Positions 6,409-10,932 of a stretch of 10,932 bases of DNA are shown in pieces. This DNA is from CAXTEJ01 sp964243295. GTDB taxonomy: Bacteria > Actinomycetota > Actinomycetes > Actinomycetales > Angustibacteraceae. Below the pieces are notes generated by a model. That model searched no databases and had not been told where the DNA came from. It was given only the letters and a program-made list of their open reading frames with translations. Position 1 is the stretch's first letter; each line of letters starts with the position of its first letter. The stretch covers positions 1 through 10,932 of the forward strand of contig CAXTEJ010000083.1 of NCBI GenBank assembly GCA_964243295.1, in the 5' to 3' direction. Made by a program: the position numbers and the translations under genes.

Positions 6409-6849
6409 ATGCGTGAGCCCGTTCAGATCGTCTTCGACGCGCTCAACCCCGAGGCGCTGGGGCGGTTCTGGGCCGCAGCGCTGGCCGACCGCGGCTACGA
6501 GGTGCCGAAGCCGCCGGGCGGACACCCCGACTGGCCGTCGTTCCTGCAGTCGCAGGGGGTCCCCCCCGAGCAATGGGGCTCCGCCTCCGCGCTGGAGAGC
6601 CCGGACGGCGGCCAGCCCCGGATCTTCTTCCAGCGCGTCAGCGAACCCAAGACCACGAAGAACCGCGTGCACGTCGACCTGCACGCCGGCGGTGGCGCCG
6701 CCGTCCCGATGGACGAGCAGCGCCGCCGCGTCGCCGCGGAGGTCGAGCGCCTGGAGACGCTGGGGGCGACCCGCGTCGACGAGCACACCGCGATGGGCGT
6801 GCACTGGGTGACGCTGCTCGACCCCGAGGGCAACGAGTTCTGCGCCTAG
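6409..6849 (+). CDS. VOC-superfamily glyoxalase-like protein
   Basis: The 146-residue protein begins PVQIVFDALNPEALGRFWAAAL, the first beta-alpha unit of the vicinal oxygen chelate fold as found in the actinobacterial glyoxalase-like group (Glyoxalase_6 type). The second module includes NRVHVDLHA (His88), a helix AAEVERLETLGATRV and the closing strand VTLLDPEGNEFC, where Glu143 occupies the common metal-ligand position. Such proteins are small cytoplasmic metal-binding enzymes or ligand-binding (resistance) proteins. The substrate cannot be told from sequence. The gene is transcribed divergently from the DUF3152 gene over 112 bp and ends in a hairpin just before the TetR gene. I know of no counterpart at this position in the mycobacterial gene order, so it may be a lineage-specific addition. 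Composition matches the neighbours. Confidence 0.85.
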   Translation: MREPVQIVFDALNPEALGRFWAAALADRGYEVPKPPGGHPDWPSFLQSQGVPPEQWGSASALESPDGGQPRIFFQRVSEPKTTKNRVHVDLHAGGGAAVPMDEQRRRVAAEVERLETLGATRVDEHTAMGVHWVTLLDPEGNEFCA

Positions 6850-6881
6850 GCCGCCGACGTCCTGGGCAGTCCAGCGGCGGC
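6850..6881 (+). terminator. Probable terminator hairpin after the VOC gene
   Basis: Immediately after the TAG stop codon, GCCGCCG (6850-6856) pairs with CGGCGGC (6875-6881). Inside it, CTGG (6862-6865) pairs with CCAG (6871-6874) around a 5-base loop. A five-base bulge (6857-6861) separates the two helices on the 5' side. There is no T tract, which is common for terminators in high-GC actinomycetes. Confidence 0.5.
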
Positions 6882-6892
6882 CCCTCAGCACC

Positions 6893-6898
6893 TACTAT
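6893..6898 (+). promoter_or_regulatory. Candidate -10 box (TACTAT) of the TetR gene
   Basis: TACTAT is the most AT-rich hexamer in this intergenic gap and fits the -10 consensus TANNNT. It predicts transcription from about 6905 and a leader of about 54 bases carrying a strong GAGGAGG ribosome site (6947-6953). No clear -35 box is seen 17 bp upstream. Confidence 0.5.
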
Positions 6899-6904
6899 CA
6901 GGAC

Positions 6905-6918
6905 GCCGGGGTCCCGGC
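6905..6918. promoter_or_regulatory. Inverted repeat at the expected TetR transcription start, candidate operator
   Basis: GCCGGG (6905-6910) and CCCGGC (6913-6918) form a perfect inverted repeat with a two-base centre. It begins about seven bases after the TACTAT box, where a bound repressor would block initiation or early elongation. TetR-family proteins often repress themselves through such sites. The arms are short and made only of G and C, so chance occurrence in this composition is quite possible. Confidence 0.35.
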
Positions 6919-6958
6919 CCGGGTGGGCGACCGCCCCGCAGCCGGTGAGGAGGCGCGC

Positions 6959-7645
6959 GTGACCGCACCGACCACGCGCGCCCGAAGCCCGCGGCTGCCG
7001 CGCAACGCCCGCCGCGCCCAGCTGCTCGGCGCCGCGCAGGAGGTCTTCGTGCGGTCGGGCTACCACGGCGCCGGGATGGACGAGATCGCCGACACCGCAG
7101 GGGTCTCCAAACCCGTTCTGTACCAACACTTCCCGAGCAAGCTCGAGCTCTATCTCGCGCTGCTCGACCAGCACACCGGCTCGCTCGTCGACGCCGTGCG
7201 CGGTGCCCTCGCGTCGACCCACGACAACAAGCAGCGCGTCGCGGCGAGCGTCGCGGCGTACTTCGAGTTCGTCGACCGCGACGGCGAGCCGTTCCGGCTG
7301 GTCTTCGAGTCCGACCTGACCAACGAGGCCGCGGTGCGCGCCCGCGTCGACGAGGTGACCGAGCGGTGCGCCGAAGCCATCGCCGAGGTCATCGCTGAAG
7401 ACACCGACCTGCCGTGGGAGCAAGCCAAGCTGCTCGGCGTCGCCCTCACCGGCATGGCGCAGGTCAGCGCCCGCTACTGGCTCACCACCCAGGGCTCCAT
7501 CCCCCGCGAGGCGGCCAGCACGCTCATCGGCCAGCTGTCGTGGCGCGGGCTCGGCGGCTTCCCCAAGATCGACCGCCACCCGGCCGCAGGCGGCGCCGCC
7601 CCGGGGGGCACAGCACCGGAACACGCCGGCGACGGCCGCGGTTAG
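6959..7645 (+). CDS. TetR/AcrR-family transcriptional regulator
   Basis: The 228-residue protein has the TetR DNA-binding domain at about residues 15-65: AQLLGAAQEVFVRSGYHG, then the helix-turn-helix MDEIADTAGVSKPVLYQHFPSK (40-61), one of the best-conserved blocks of the family. The rest is a helical ligand-binding and dimerisation domain with an aromatic stretch YFEFVDRDGEPFRLVFESDL (about 101-120). It ends in a Gly/Ala/Pro-rich tail from about 205 that looks disordered. The GTG start at 6959 is set by GAGGAGG at 6947-6953 with a five-base spacer, the strongest ribosome site in the window. By position it corresponds to mycobacterial Rv3208. An inverted repeat just downstream of its -10 box suggests autorepression. 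The ligand and other targets cannot be inferred; the adjacent VOC gene is one possible target. Confidence 0.93.
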   Translation: MTAPTTRARSPRLPRNARRAQLLGAAQEVFVRSGYHGAGMDEIADTAGVSKPVLYQHFPSKLELYLALLDQHTGSLVDAVRGALASTHDNKQRVAASVAAYFEFVDRDGEPFRLVFESDLTNEAAVRARVDEVTERCAEAIAEVIAEDTDLPWEQAKLLGVALTGMAQVSARYWLTTQGSIPREAASTLIGQLSWRGLGGFPKIDRHPAAGGAAPGGTAPEHAGDGRG

Positions 7646-7648
7646 CCT
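7643..7648 (+). promoter_or_regulatory. Candidate -10 box (TAGCCT) of the DUF3107 gene
   Basis: TAGCCT fits TANNNT and overlaps the TetR stop codon (TAG, 7643-7645). A start about seven bases downstream would give a transcript of roughly 50 leader bases that begins with the hairpin at 7659-7677. No -35 box is evident. Co-transcription with the TetR gene is an equally possible source of expression. Confidence 0.3.
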
Positions 7649-7658
7649 GGGCACTCCC

Positions 7659-7677
7659 GGGGACGCGCTGCGTCCCC
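7659..7677 (+). promoter_or_regulatory. Stem-loop in the leader of the DUF3107 gene
   Basis: GGGGACGC (7659-7666) pairs perfectly with GCGTCCCC (7670-7677) around the loop GCT. It lies between the TetR stop (7645) and the DUF3107 ribosome site (GGAGG, 7692-7696). It could end or attenuate read-through from the TetR gene. If transcription starts near 7655, it could instead protect the 5' end of a separate DUF3107 mRNA. There is no T tract after it. Confidence 0.5.
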
Positions 7678-7704
7678 ACCCTGAACCGGCTGGAGGCCAT
7701 CGCT

Positions 7705-7929
7705 GTGGAGGTCAAGATCGGCGTGCAGAACGTCGCCCGCGAGATCGTGCTCGACTCGTCGCAGGACGCGGACGAGGTCGCGGCGCTCGTCGACGCCGCC
7801 GTGGCGGCCGGCGGCACCCTGCGGCTGACCGACTCGAGCGGCCGCGTCGTCGTCGTCCCGACCACCGTCCTCGGGTACGTCGAGGCCGGCGGCAACGTCG
7901 AGCGGCGGGTGGGTTTCGGCGCCTCCTGA
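7705..7929 (+). CDS. DUF3107 family small conserved protein
   Basis: This 74-residue protein starts MEVKIGVQNVAREIVLDS and ends YVEAGGNVERRVGFG. Both ends match the DUF3107 family, whose mycobacterial member is Rv3208A (TB9.4). The predicted fold is a short strand, a helix (DADEVAALVDAAVAAG), then strands LRLTDSSGRVVVVP and VLGYVEAG. No membrane segment or signal peptide is present, so it should be cytosolic. Its biochemical role is not known to me. GTG at 7705 is chosen because it yields the conserved N-terminus exactly and GGAGG lies eight bases upstream. The constant position next to the TetR gene in actinomycetes suggests a shared but undefined role. Confidence 0.9.
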   Translation: MEVKIGVQNVAREIVLDSSQDADEVAALVDAAVAAGGTLRLTDSSGRVVVVPTTVLGYVEAGGNVERRVGFGAS

Positions 7930-7935
7930 GCACAC

Positions 7936-7960
7936 GCTCTCGCGACTGGTCGCAGCGAGC
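7936..7960 (+). terminator. Possible terminator hairpin after the DUF3107 gene
   Basis: GCGAC (7942-7946) pairs with GTCGC (7949-7953), and an outer GCTC (7936-7939) pairs with GAGC (7957-7960), with a small internal loop. It begins six bases after the stop codon. The two-base apical loop is tight, so the innermost pair may stay open. A second hairpin, GGCCGG/CCGGCC (8010-8027), follows further down. Both are weak compared with the stem at 8372-8409. Confidence 0.3.
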
Positions 7961-8048
7961 TGGCGCGTCTGGTGTGCAATCGAGCACCCCTCGTGCAACG
8001 CTTCTGGACGGCCGGGCACCTCCGGCCCCCTTCGCGCCACCGTGCGGA

Positions 8049-8077
8049 CGGGTCTGAGGCCCGCGCGAGCGGGTCTG
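8049..8077 (+). repeat. Direct repeat CGGGTCTG x2 upstream of glsB
   Basis: CGGGTCTG occurs at 8049-8056 and 8070-8077, exactly 21 bp (two helical turns) apart. The second copy lies four bases from the GGAGG ribosome site (8082-8086). The same-face spacing would suit a regulator binding twice, but eight G/C-rich bases can recur by chance. I see no clear promoter in this 163-bp gap. Confidence 0.4.
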
Positions 8078-8092
8078 TCTGGGAGGTACTCC

Positions 8093-8365
8093 ATGACCAT
8101 CGGCGGCATCGTCACTGCCATCATCATCGGCGCCATCATCGGCGCCCTGGGGCGCCTCGTCCTGCCGGGCAAGCAGAACATCGGCATCCTGCTCACGGTC
8201 GTGGTCGGCATCATCGCCGCCCTGATCGGCACGGCGATCGCCGGTAGCCTCAGCGACACGAACGGGCTCGACTGGATCGAGATCCTGCTGCAGGTCGTCC
8301 TCGCCGTCATCGGCGTGGCGATCGTCTCGGGCATCAAGGGCGGCAGCCGCAACTCCGTCCGATAG
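8093..8365 (+). CDS. GlsB/YeaQ/YmgE family small membrane protein (transglycosylase-associated family)
   Basis: The 90-residue protein is almost entirely hydrophobic with three predicted membrane helices at about residues 4-24, 31-52 and 61-81. It carries the glycine-rich pattern IIGAIIGALGRLVLPGKQNIG, in which small residues alternate within the helix and a G-R-x-x-x-P-G-K loop follows. This identifies the GlsB/YeaQ/YmgE family, often annotated as stress-response membrane proteins; their molecular role is unclear. The short C-terminus IKGGSRNSVR should lie in the cytoplasm by the positive-inside rule. The ATG at 8093 follows GGGAGG with good spacing. A strong bidirectional terminator comes seven bases after the stop codon. 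Confidence 0.9.
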   Translation: MTIGGIVTAIIIGAIIGALGRLVLPGKQNIGILLTVVVGIIAALIGTAIAGSLSDTNGLDWIEILLQVVLAVIGVAIVSGIKGGSRNSVR

Positions 8366-8371
8366 CGGCGG

Positions 8372-8409
8372 GACGAAGGGCCGCACCCCCACGGGTGCGG
8401 CCCTTCGTC
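8372..8409. terminator. Bidirectional terminator, perfect 17-bp stem
   Basis: The arm 8372-8388 (GACGAAGGGCCGCACCC) is exactly complementary to 8393-8409, with a four-base loop CCAC. It lies between the convergent glsB (plus, ends 8365) and ferritin-like gene (minus, ends 8431). The stem reads equally on both strands and can serve both transcripts. As in other very high-GC genomes there is no real T tract. Confidence 0.85.
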
Positions 8410-8430
8410 GTACCCCGGTGCGGGCGCCGG

Positions 8431-9168
8431 TCAGGCGGACAGGCCGAGCCGCCCCATCCGCCGGGTGTGCTCGTCGGTGAGCCGGGCGAGCACCCGGCCG
8501 ATGTCGGCGAGGTCGGGGCCGCCGATGGCGCTGGAGCCACCGATCAGCAGCGAGGCGAGGGCGTCGCGCTGGGCCGCCACCCGCTGGGCCTGCGACAGCG
8601 CCTCACCCACCAGCCGCCGACCCCACAGCGCGAGGCGGCCCGCGACGGCCGGGTCGCTCGCGATGGCGCTGCGCACGGCGTGGACGGCGAACTCGGCGCC
8701 ACCCATGTCCTGCAGCACCTCGGTGACCAGCTCGCGCGTGCTCGGGTCGAGGTAGGCCGACACCTCGCGGTAGAAGTCCGTCGCGATGCCGTCGCCGACG
8801 TATGCCTTGACCAGCCCCTCGAGCCAGGTGGAGGGGCGGGTGCGGTCGTGGAAGGCGTCGAGCGCCTCGACGAACGGCTGCATCGCGGTGTGGACGTCGG
8901 CCCCAATCCCCCGCAGCCAGTGCTCGAGCATCTCGTAGTGGTGCAGCTCGGCGGCCGCCTGCCGCGCGAGCTGGGCCTTGTCGGACAGCGTGGGTGCGAG
9001 CTCGGCGTCGGCAGCGAGCCGGCTGAACGCCGTCAGCTCGCCGTACGCCATGGCACCGAGCAGGTCGACGACCGCGTCGCGGTGGGCCGGGTCGGCCAGG
9101 GGCCCCGACTGCGGGCTGGGGCGCCAGTCGCCGGACGGGTCGCTCGGGAGGTCGGACCACGTCGTCAT
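8431..9168 (-). CDS. Ferritin-like fold protein, MiaE-related (tRNA hydroxylase-like)
   Basis: The 245-residue, all-helical protein has the di-iron pattern of ferritin-like proteins: Glu44 in AMAYGELTAF on the first helix and Glu74-x2-His77 in AAAELHHYEML on the second. A second helix pair includes DFYREV (131-136) and GGAEFAVH (156-163), where further ligands such as Glu135 and Glu159 could lie. MiaE hydroxylates a modified tRNA adenosine. Actinobacterial members such as Rv3210c are annotated only as ferritin-like, and I cannot say whether this one keeps MiaE activity. It lacks a signal peptide. ATG at 9168 is chosen over ATG at 9198 because TACGCT sits exactly seven bases before it; the longer start would lie upstream of that box. 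It is divergent from the DEAD-box helicase gene. Confidence 0.82.
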   Translation of the reverse strand: MTTWSDLPSDPSGDWRPSPQSGPLADPAHRDAVVDLLGAMAYGELTAFSRLAADAELAPTLSDKAQLARQAAAELHHYEMLEHWLRGIGADVHTAMQPFVEALDAFHDRTRPSTWLEGLVKAYVGDGIATDFYREVSAYLDPSTRELVTEVLQDMGGAEFAVHAVRSAIASDPAVAGRLALWGRRLVGEALSQAQRVAAQRDALASLLIGGSSAIGGPDLADIGRVLARLTDEHTRRMGRLGLSA

Positions 9169-9175
9169 GTCGGTG

Positions 9176-9181
9176 AGCGTA
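9176..9181 (-). promoter_or_regulatory. Candidate -10 box (TACGCT) of the ferritin-like gene
   Basis: On the minus strand TACGCT fits TANNNT and is followed by seven bases (CACCGAC) and the ATG at 9168. Transcription would begin at the start codon, giving a leaderless mRNA. No Shine-Dalgarno sequence is present in those seven bases, which agrees with this reading. Confidence 0.5.
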
Positions 9182-9192
9182 GCCGCGCCCGG

Positions 9193-9198
9193 TAGCAT
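9193..9198 (+). promoter_or_regulatory. Candidate -10 box (TAGCAT) of the DEAD-box helicase gene
   Basis: TAGCAT fits TANNNT and lies back to back with the minus-strand TACGCT box at 9181-9176, 11 bp away. Transcription from about 9205 would give a leader of about 114 bases before the GTG at 9319. The leader contains GGATGCC twice (9199-9205 and 9211-9217). It also has a small GC hairpin, CGCCC/GGGCG, at about 9273-9287. No -35 box was recognised. Confidence 0.4.
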
Positions 9199-9318
9199 GG
9201 ATGCCGCAACGGATGCCCGGTCGGATCACGCCCTTCACACGAACCCGATCGGCTCCCCTGAAGCGGAGCGGCCCGCCCAGCCCGGGCGTGCGGCCCCCGC
9301 CCGACCCGAAGGTGTTCT

Positions 9319-10932
9319 GTGACCCCTCATGACTTCGCCGAAGCACTGACCGACGACCTCGACGCCCCTGATGACGTCGTCGCCCACGACGCCCTGCCCG
9401 ACGCCAGCGACCAGCTCGCCGACGTCGTCGAGGCCGTGGTCGAGGTCGCCATCGACCCCGCCGCCGACCTCGCTGCCGACGGTGTGCCCACCCGCACGTT
9501 CGCCGACTTCGCCGTCCGCCCCGACATCGTGGACTCGCTGGCGGCCGTCGGCATCGTCGCGCCGTTCCCGATCCAGGCGATGACCCTGCCGGTGGCCCTC
9601 GACGGCCACGACATCATCGGGCAGGCCAAGACCGGCACCGGCAAGACCCTCGGCTTCGGCATCCCGATGCTGCAGCGCGTCGTCTCTCCCGCCGAGGCGG
9701 GCTTCGCCTCGCTGGCCGCGCCCGGCAAGCCGCAGGCGCTGGCCGTCGTCCCCACCCGCGAGCTCGCCGTCCAGGTGGCCGGCGACCTGTCGACCGCCGG
9801 CCGGCAGAGCAGCGTGCGCGTGCTCACCGTCTACGGCGGCCGCGCCTACGAGCCGCAGGTCGAGGCGCTGCGCTCCGGCGTCGAGGTCGTCGTCGGCACC
9901 CCCGGCCGCCTCCTCGACCTCGCCCAGCAGGGCCACCTCGACCTGTCGCAGGTACGCACCCTCGTGCTCGACGAGGCCGACGAGATGCTCGACCTCGGCT
10001 TCCTGCCGGACGTCGAGCGGCTGCTCGCGCTCACGCCCGACCGTCGCCAGATGATGATGTTCTCGGCGACCATGCCCGGCGCGGTCGTCTCGCTCGCCCG
10101 CCGCTTCATGACCCAGCCCACGCACATCCGCGCGATCGACCCGGCCGACGACGGCGTCACGCTCAAAGCGATCACGCAGTTCGTCTACCGCGCCCACGCG
10201 ATGGACAAGGTCGAGATGGTCGCGCGCATCCTGCAGGCCCGCGAGCGCGGCCTGAGCATGATCTTCGCGCGCACCAAGCGCACCGTGGCCAAGGTCGCCG
10301 ACGACCTCGCCGAGCGCGGCTTCGCCGTGGGCGCCATCCACGGCGACCTCGGCCAGGGCGCCCGCGAGCAGGCCCTGCGCGCGTTCCGCAACGGCAAGGT
10401 CGACGTGCTGGTCGCCACCGACGTCGCGGCCCGCGGCATCGACGTCGAGGGCATCACGCACGTCATCAACTACCAGTGCACCGAGGACGAGAAGACCTAC
10501 CTGCACCGCATCGGCCGCACCGGCCGCGCGGGCCGCAAGGGCGTGGCGGTCACCTTGGTCGACTGGGACGACATGCCCCGCTGGGGCCTGATCAACAAGG
10601 CCCTCGGCCTGGAGATCCCCGAGCCGGTCGAGACCTACTCCAGCTCGCCCCACCTGTTCGCCGAGCTCGACATCCCCGAGGGCACCAAGGGCCGCCTCCC
10701 CCGCGCCCAGCGCACCCGCGAGGGCCTGTGCGCCGAGCGGGTCGAGGACCTCGGCGAGACCGGCAAGCGCGGCGGCGCTCCCCGCAGCGGCGGACGCGAC
10801 GGCGGGGGGCGTGACGGCGGCGGCCGTGACGGCGGCGCTGCCCGCGGCGGCGGGCGTGACGGTGCCCGCCGAGAGCCCGCCACCCACGGGCCCGTGACCG
10901 GCGACGCCCCCCGCAGCGGCGAGGGCTCCGCC
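9319..10932 (+). CDS. DEAD-box ATP-dependent RNA helicase (RhlE/DeaD type), 3' end beyond window
   Basis: The frame is open for 538 codons to the right edge with no stop. All DEAD-box motifs are present: Q motif FPIQ (Gln86), motif I AKTGTGKT (103-110), Ia PTREL, Ib TPGR, II DEAD (218-221), III SAT (249-251), V ARGID (371-375) and VI HRIGRTGRAG (396-405). Such enzymes unwind RNA in ribosome assembly, mRNA decay or cold adaptation. The first 58 residues carry 16 Asp/Glu and no Lys or Arg. From about residue 485 the tail is Gly/Arg/Asp-rich with repeated GGGRD units, likely an RNA-binding disordered region. GTG at 9319 has GAAGG six bases upstream. By position it matches Rv3211 (annotated rhlE in M. 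tuberculosis), but the long tail means the exact subfamily is open. Confidence 0.93.
   Translation, partial: MTPHDFAEALTDDLDAPDDVVAHDALPDASDQLADVVEAVVEVAIDPAADLAADGVPTRTFADFAVRPDIVDSLAAVGIVAPFPIQAMTLPVALDGHDIIGQAKTGTGKTLGFGIPMLQRVVSPAEAGFASLAAPGKPQALAVVPTRELAVQVAGDLSTAGRQSSVRVLTVYGGRAYEPQVEALRSGVEVVVGTPGRLLDLAQQGHLDLSQVRTLVLDEADEMLDLGFLPDVERLLALTPDRRQMMMFSATMPGAVVSLARRFMTQPTHIRAIDPADDGVTLKAITQFVYRAHAMDKVEMVARILQARERGLSMIFARTKRTVAKVADDLAERGFAVGAIHGDLGQGAREQALRAFRNGKVDVLVATDVAARGIDVEGITHVINYQCTEDEKTYLHRIGRTGRAGRKGVAVTLVDWDDMPRWGLINKALGLEIPEPVETYSSSPHLFAELDIPEGTKGRLPRAQRTREGLCAERVEDLGETGKRGGAPRSGGRDGGGRDGGGRDGGAARGGGRDGARREPATHGPVTGDAPRSGEGSA
10786..10860 (+). repeat. GGGRD-type repeats coding the helicase C-terminal tail
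   Basis: Codons 490-514 of the helicase gene encode four G-x-G-R-D or GGGRD units, R-S-G-G-R-D, GGGRD, GGGRD and GGGRD, the last separated by GGAAR. At the DNA level the units repeat as CGTGACGGCGGC-like blocks. They resemble RGG-box tails of RNA helicases, but an Asp follows each Arg. Nearly identical codons suggest recent growth by slippage, so copy number may vary between strains. Confidence 0.7.

Noticed and set aside
5649..6416. Plus-strand frame opposite the DUF3152 gene
   Set aside because: The HEXXHxxGxxH zinc site and membrane segment on the minus strand show which strand is coding. The plus frame is His/Arg-rich noise.
8010..8027. GGCCGG/CCGGCC hairpin upstream of glsB as a definite terminator
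   Set aside because: A six-base stem with a six-base loop is weak in this composition. It is mentioned only beside the hairpin at 7936-7960.
9273..9287. GC hairpin CGCCC/GGGCG in the helicase leader as a riboswitch
   Set aside because: Five pairs in a GC-rich leader are expected by chance and match no riboswitch class I know.
9235..10887. Long open frame (550 codons) on the minus strand opposite the helicase
   Set aside because: It mirrors the DEAD-box gene, whose motifs are complete. Its translation is low-complexity Ala/Gly/Asp/Val without family features, as expected from the antisense of a high-GC gene.
1..10932. CRISPR arrays, tRNA or rRNA genes, insertion sequences
   Set aside because: I looked for regularly spaced repeats, cloverleaf-like stretches with a T-loop, transposase motifs and flanking inverted repeats, and saw none. 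The gene order is that of a conserved core region.

Overview
The window is about 74% GC with strongly G/C-ending codons, GTG as well as ATG starts, and few AT-rich promoters. It is a chromosomal segment of a high-GC actinomycete. I cannot fix the genus from sequence alone. From memory of the Mycobacterium tuberculosis gene map, the order follows the conserved block around Rv3201c-Rv3211: adnB, adnA, MGMT-like protein, moeZ, DUF3152 protein, TetR regulator, DUF3107 protein, ferritin-like protein, RhlE-type helicase. This is mainly a conserved core region. It shows no transposon, integrase, tRNA, rRNA or CRISPR array.

Left part (1-3940, minus strand): a DNA repair cluster. An alkyltransferase-like protein (ATL) is followed by a 1106-residue AdnA-type helicase-nuclease. 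The likely start of a downstream partner (probably AdnB) overlaps the adnA stop codon and runs off the left edge. A 58-bp tract that is 76% G separates the ATL gene from adnA.

Centre-left (3941-6296): a perfect 18-bp palindrome lies between the divergent ATL gene and a small lipoprotein gene. The lipoprotein gene converges, with a 3-nt gap, on a two-gene minus-strand operon. That operon encodes a membrane-anchored DUF3152 metzincin-like protein and MoeZ (E1-like adenylyltransferase plus rhodanese), joined by a GTGA start/stop overlap.

Centre-right (6409-8365, plus strand): a VOC/glyoxalase-like protein, a TetR-family regulator, a small DUF3107 protein and a GlsB/YeaQ-type three-helix membrane protein. 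The likely control elements include a terminator hairpin after the VOC gene, an inverted repeat at the expected TetR transcription start, a hairpin in the DUF3107 leader, and a perfect 17-bp-stem bidirectional terminator after glsB.

Right part (8431-10932): a ferritin-like MiaE-type protein on the minus strand is divergent from a DEAD-box RNA helicase on the plus strand. The helicase has an acidic N-terminus and a GRDGG-repeat basic tail, and is cut by the right edge.

No obviously new multi-gene system is visible. The points most worth checking are the G-rich tract, the 18-bp palindrome, the altered motif II of AdnA, the recurring -10-like hexamers 5-7 nt before start codons (leaderless candidates), and the TetR and DUF3107 leader structures.
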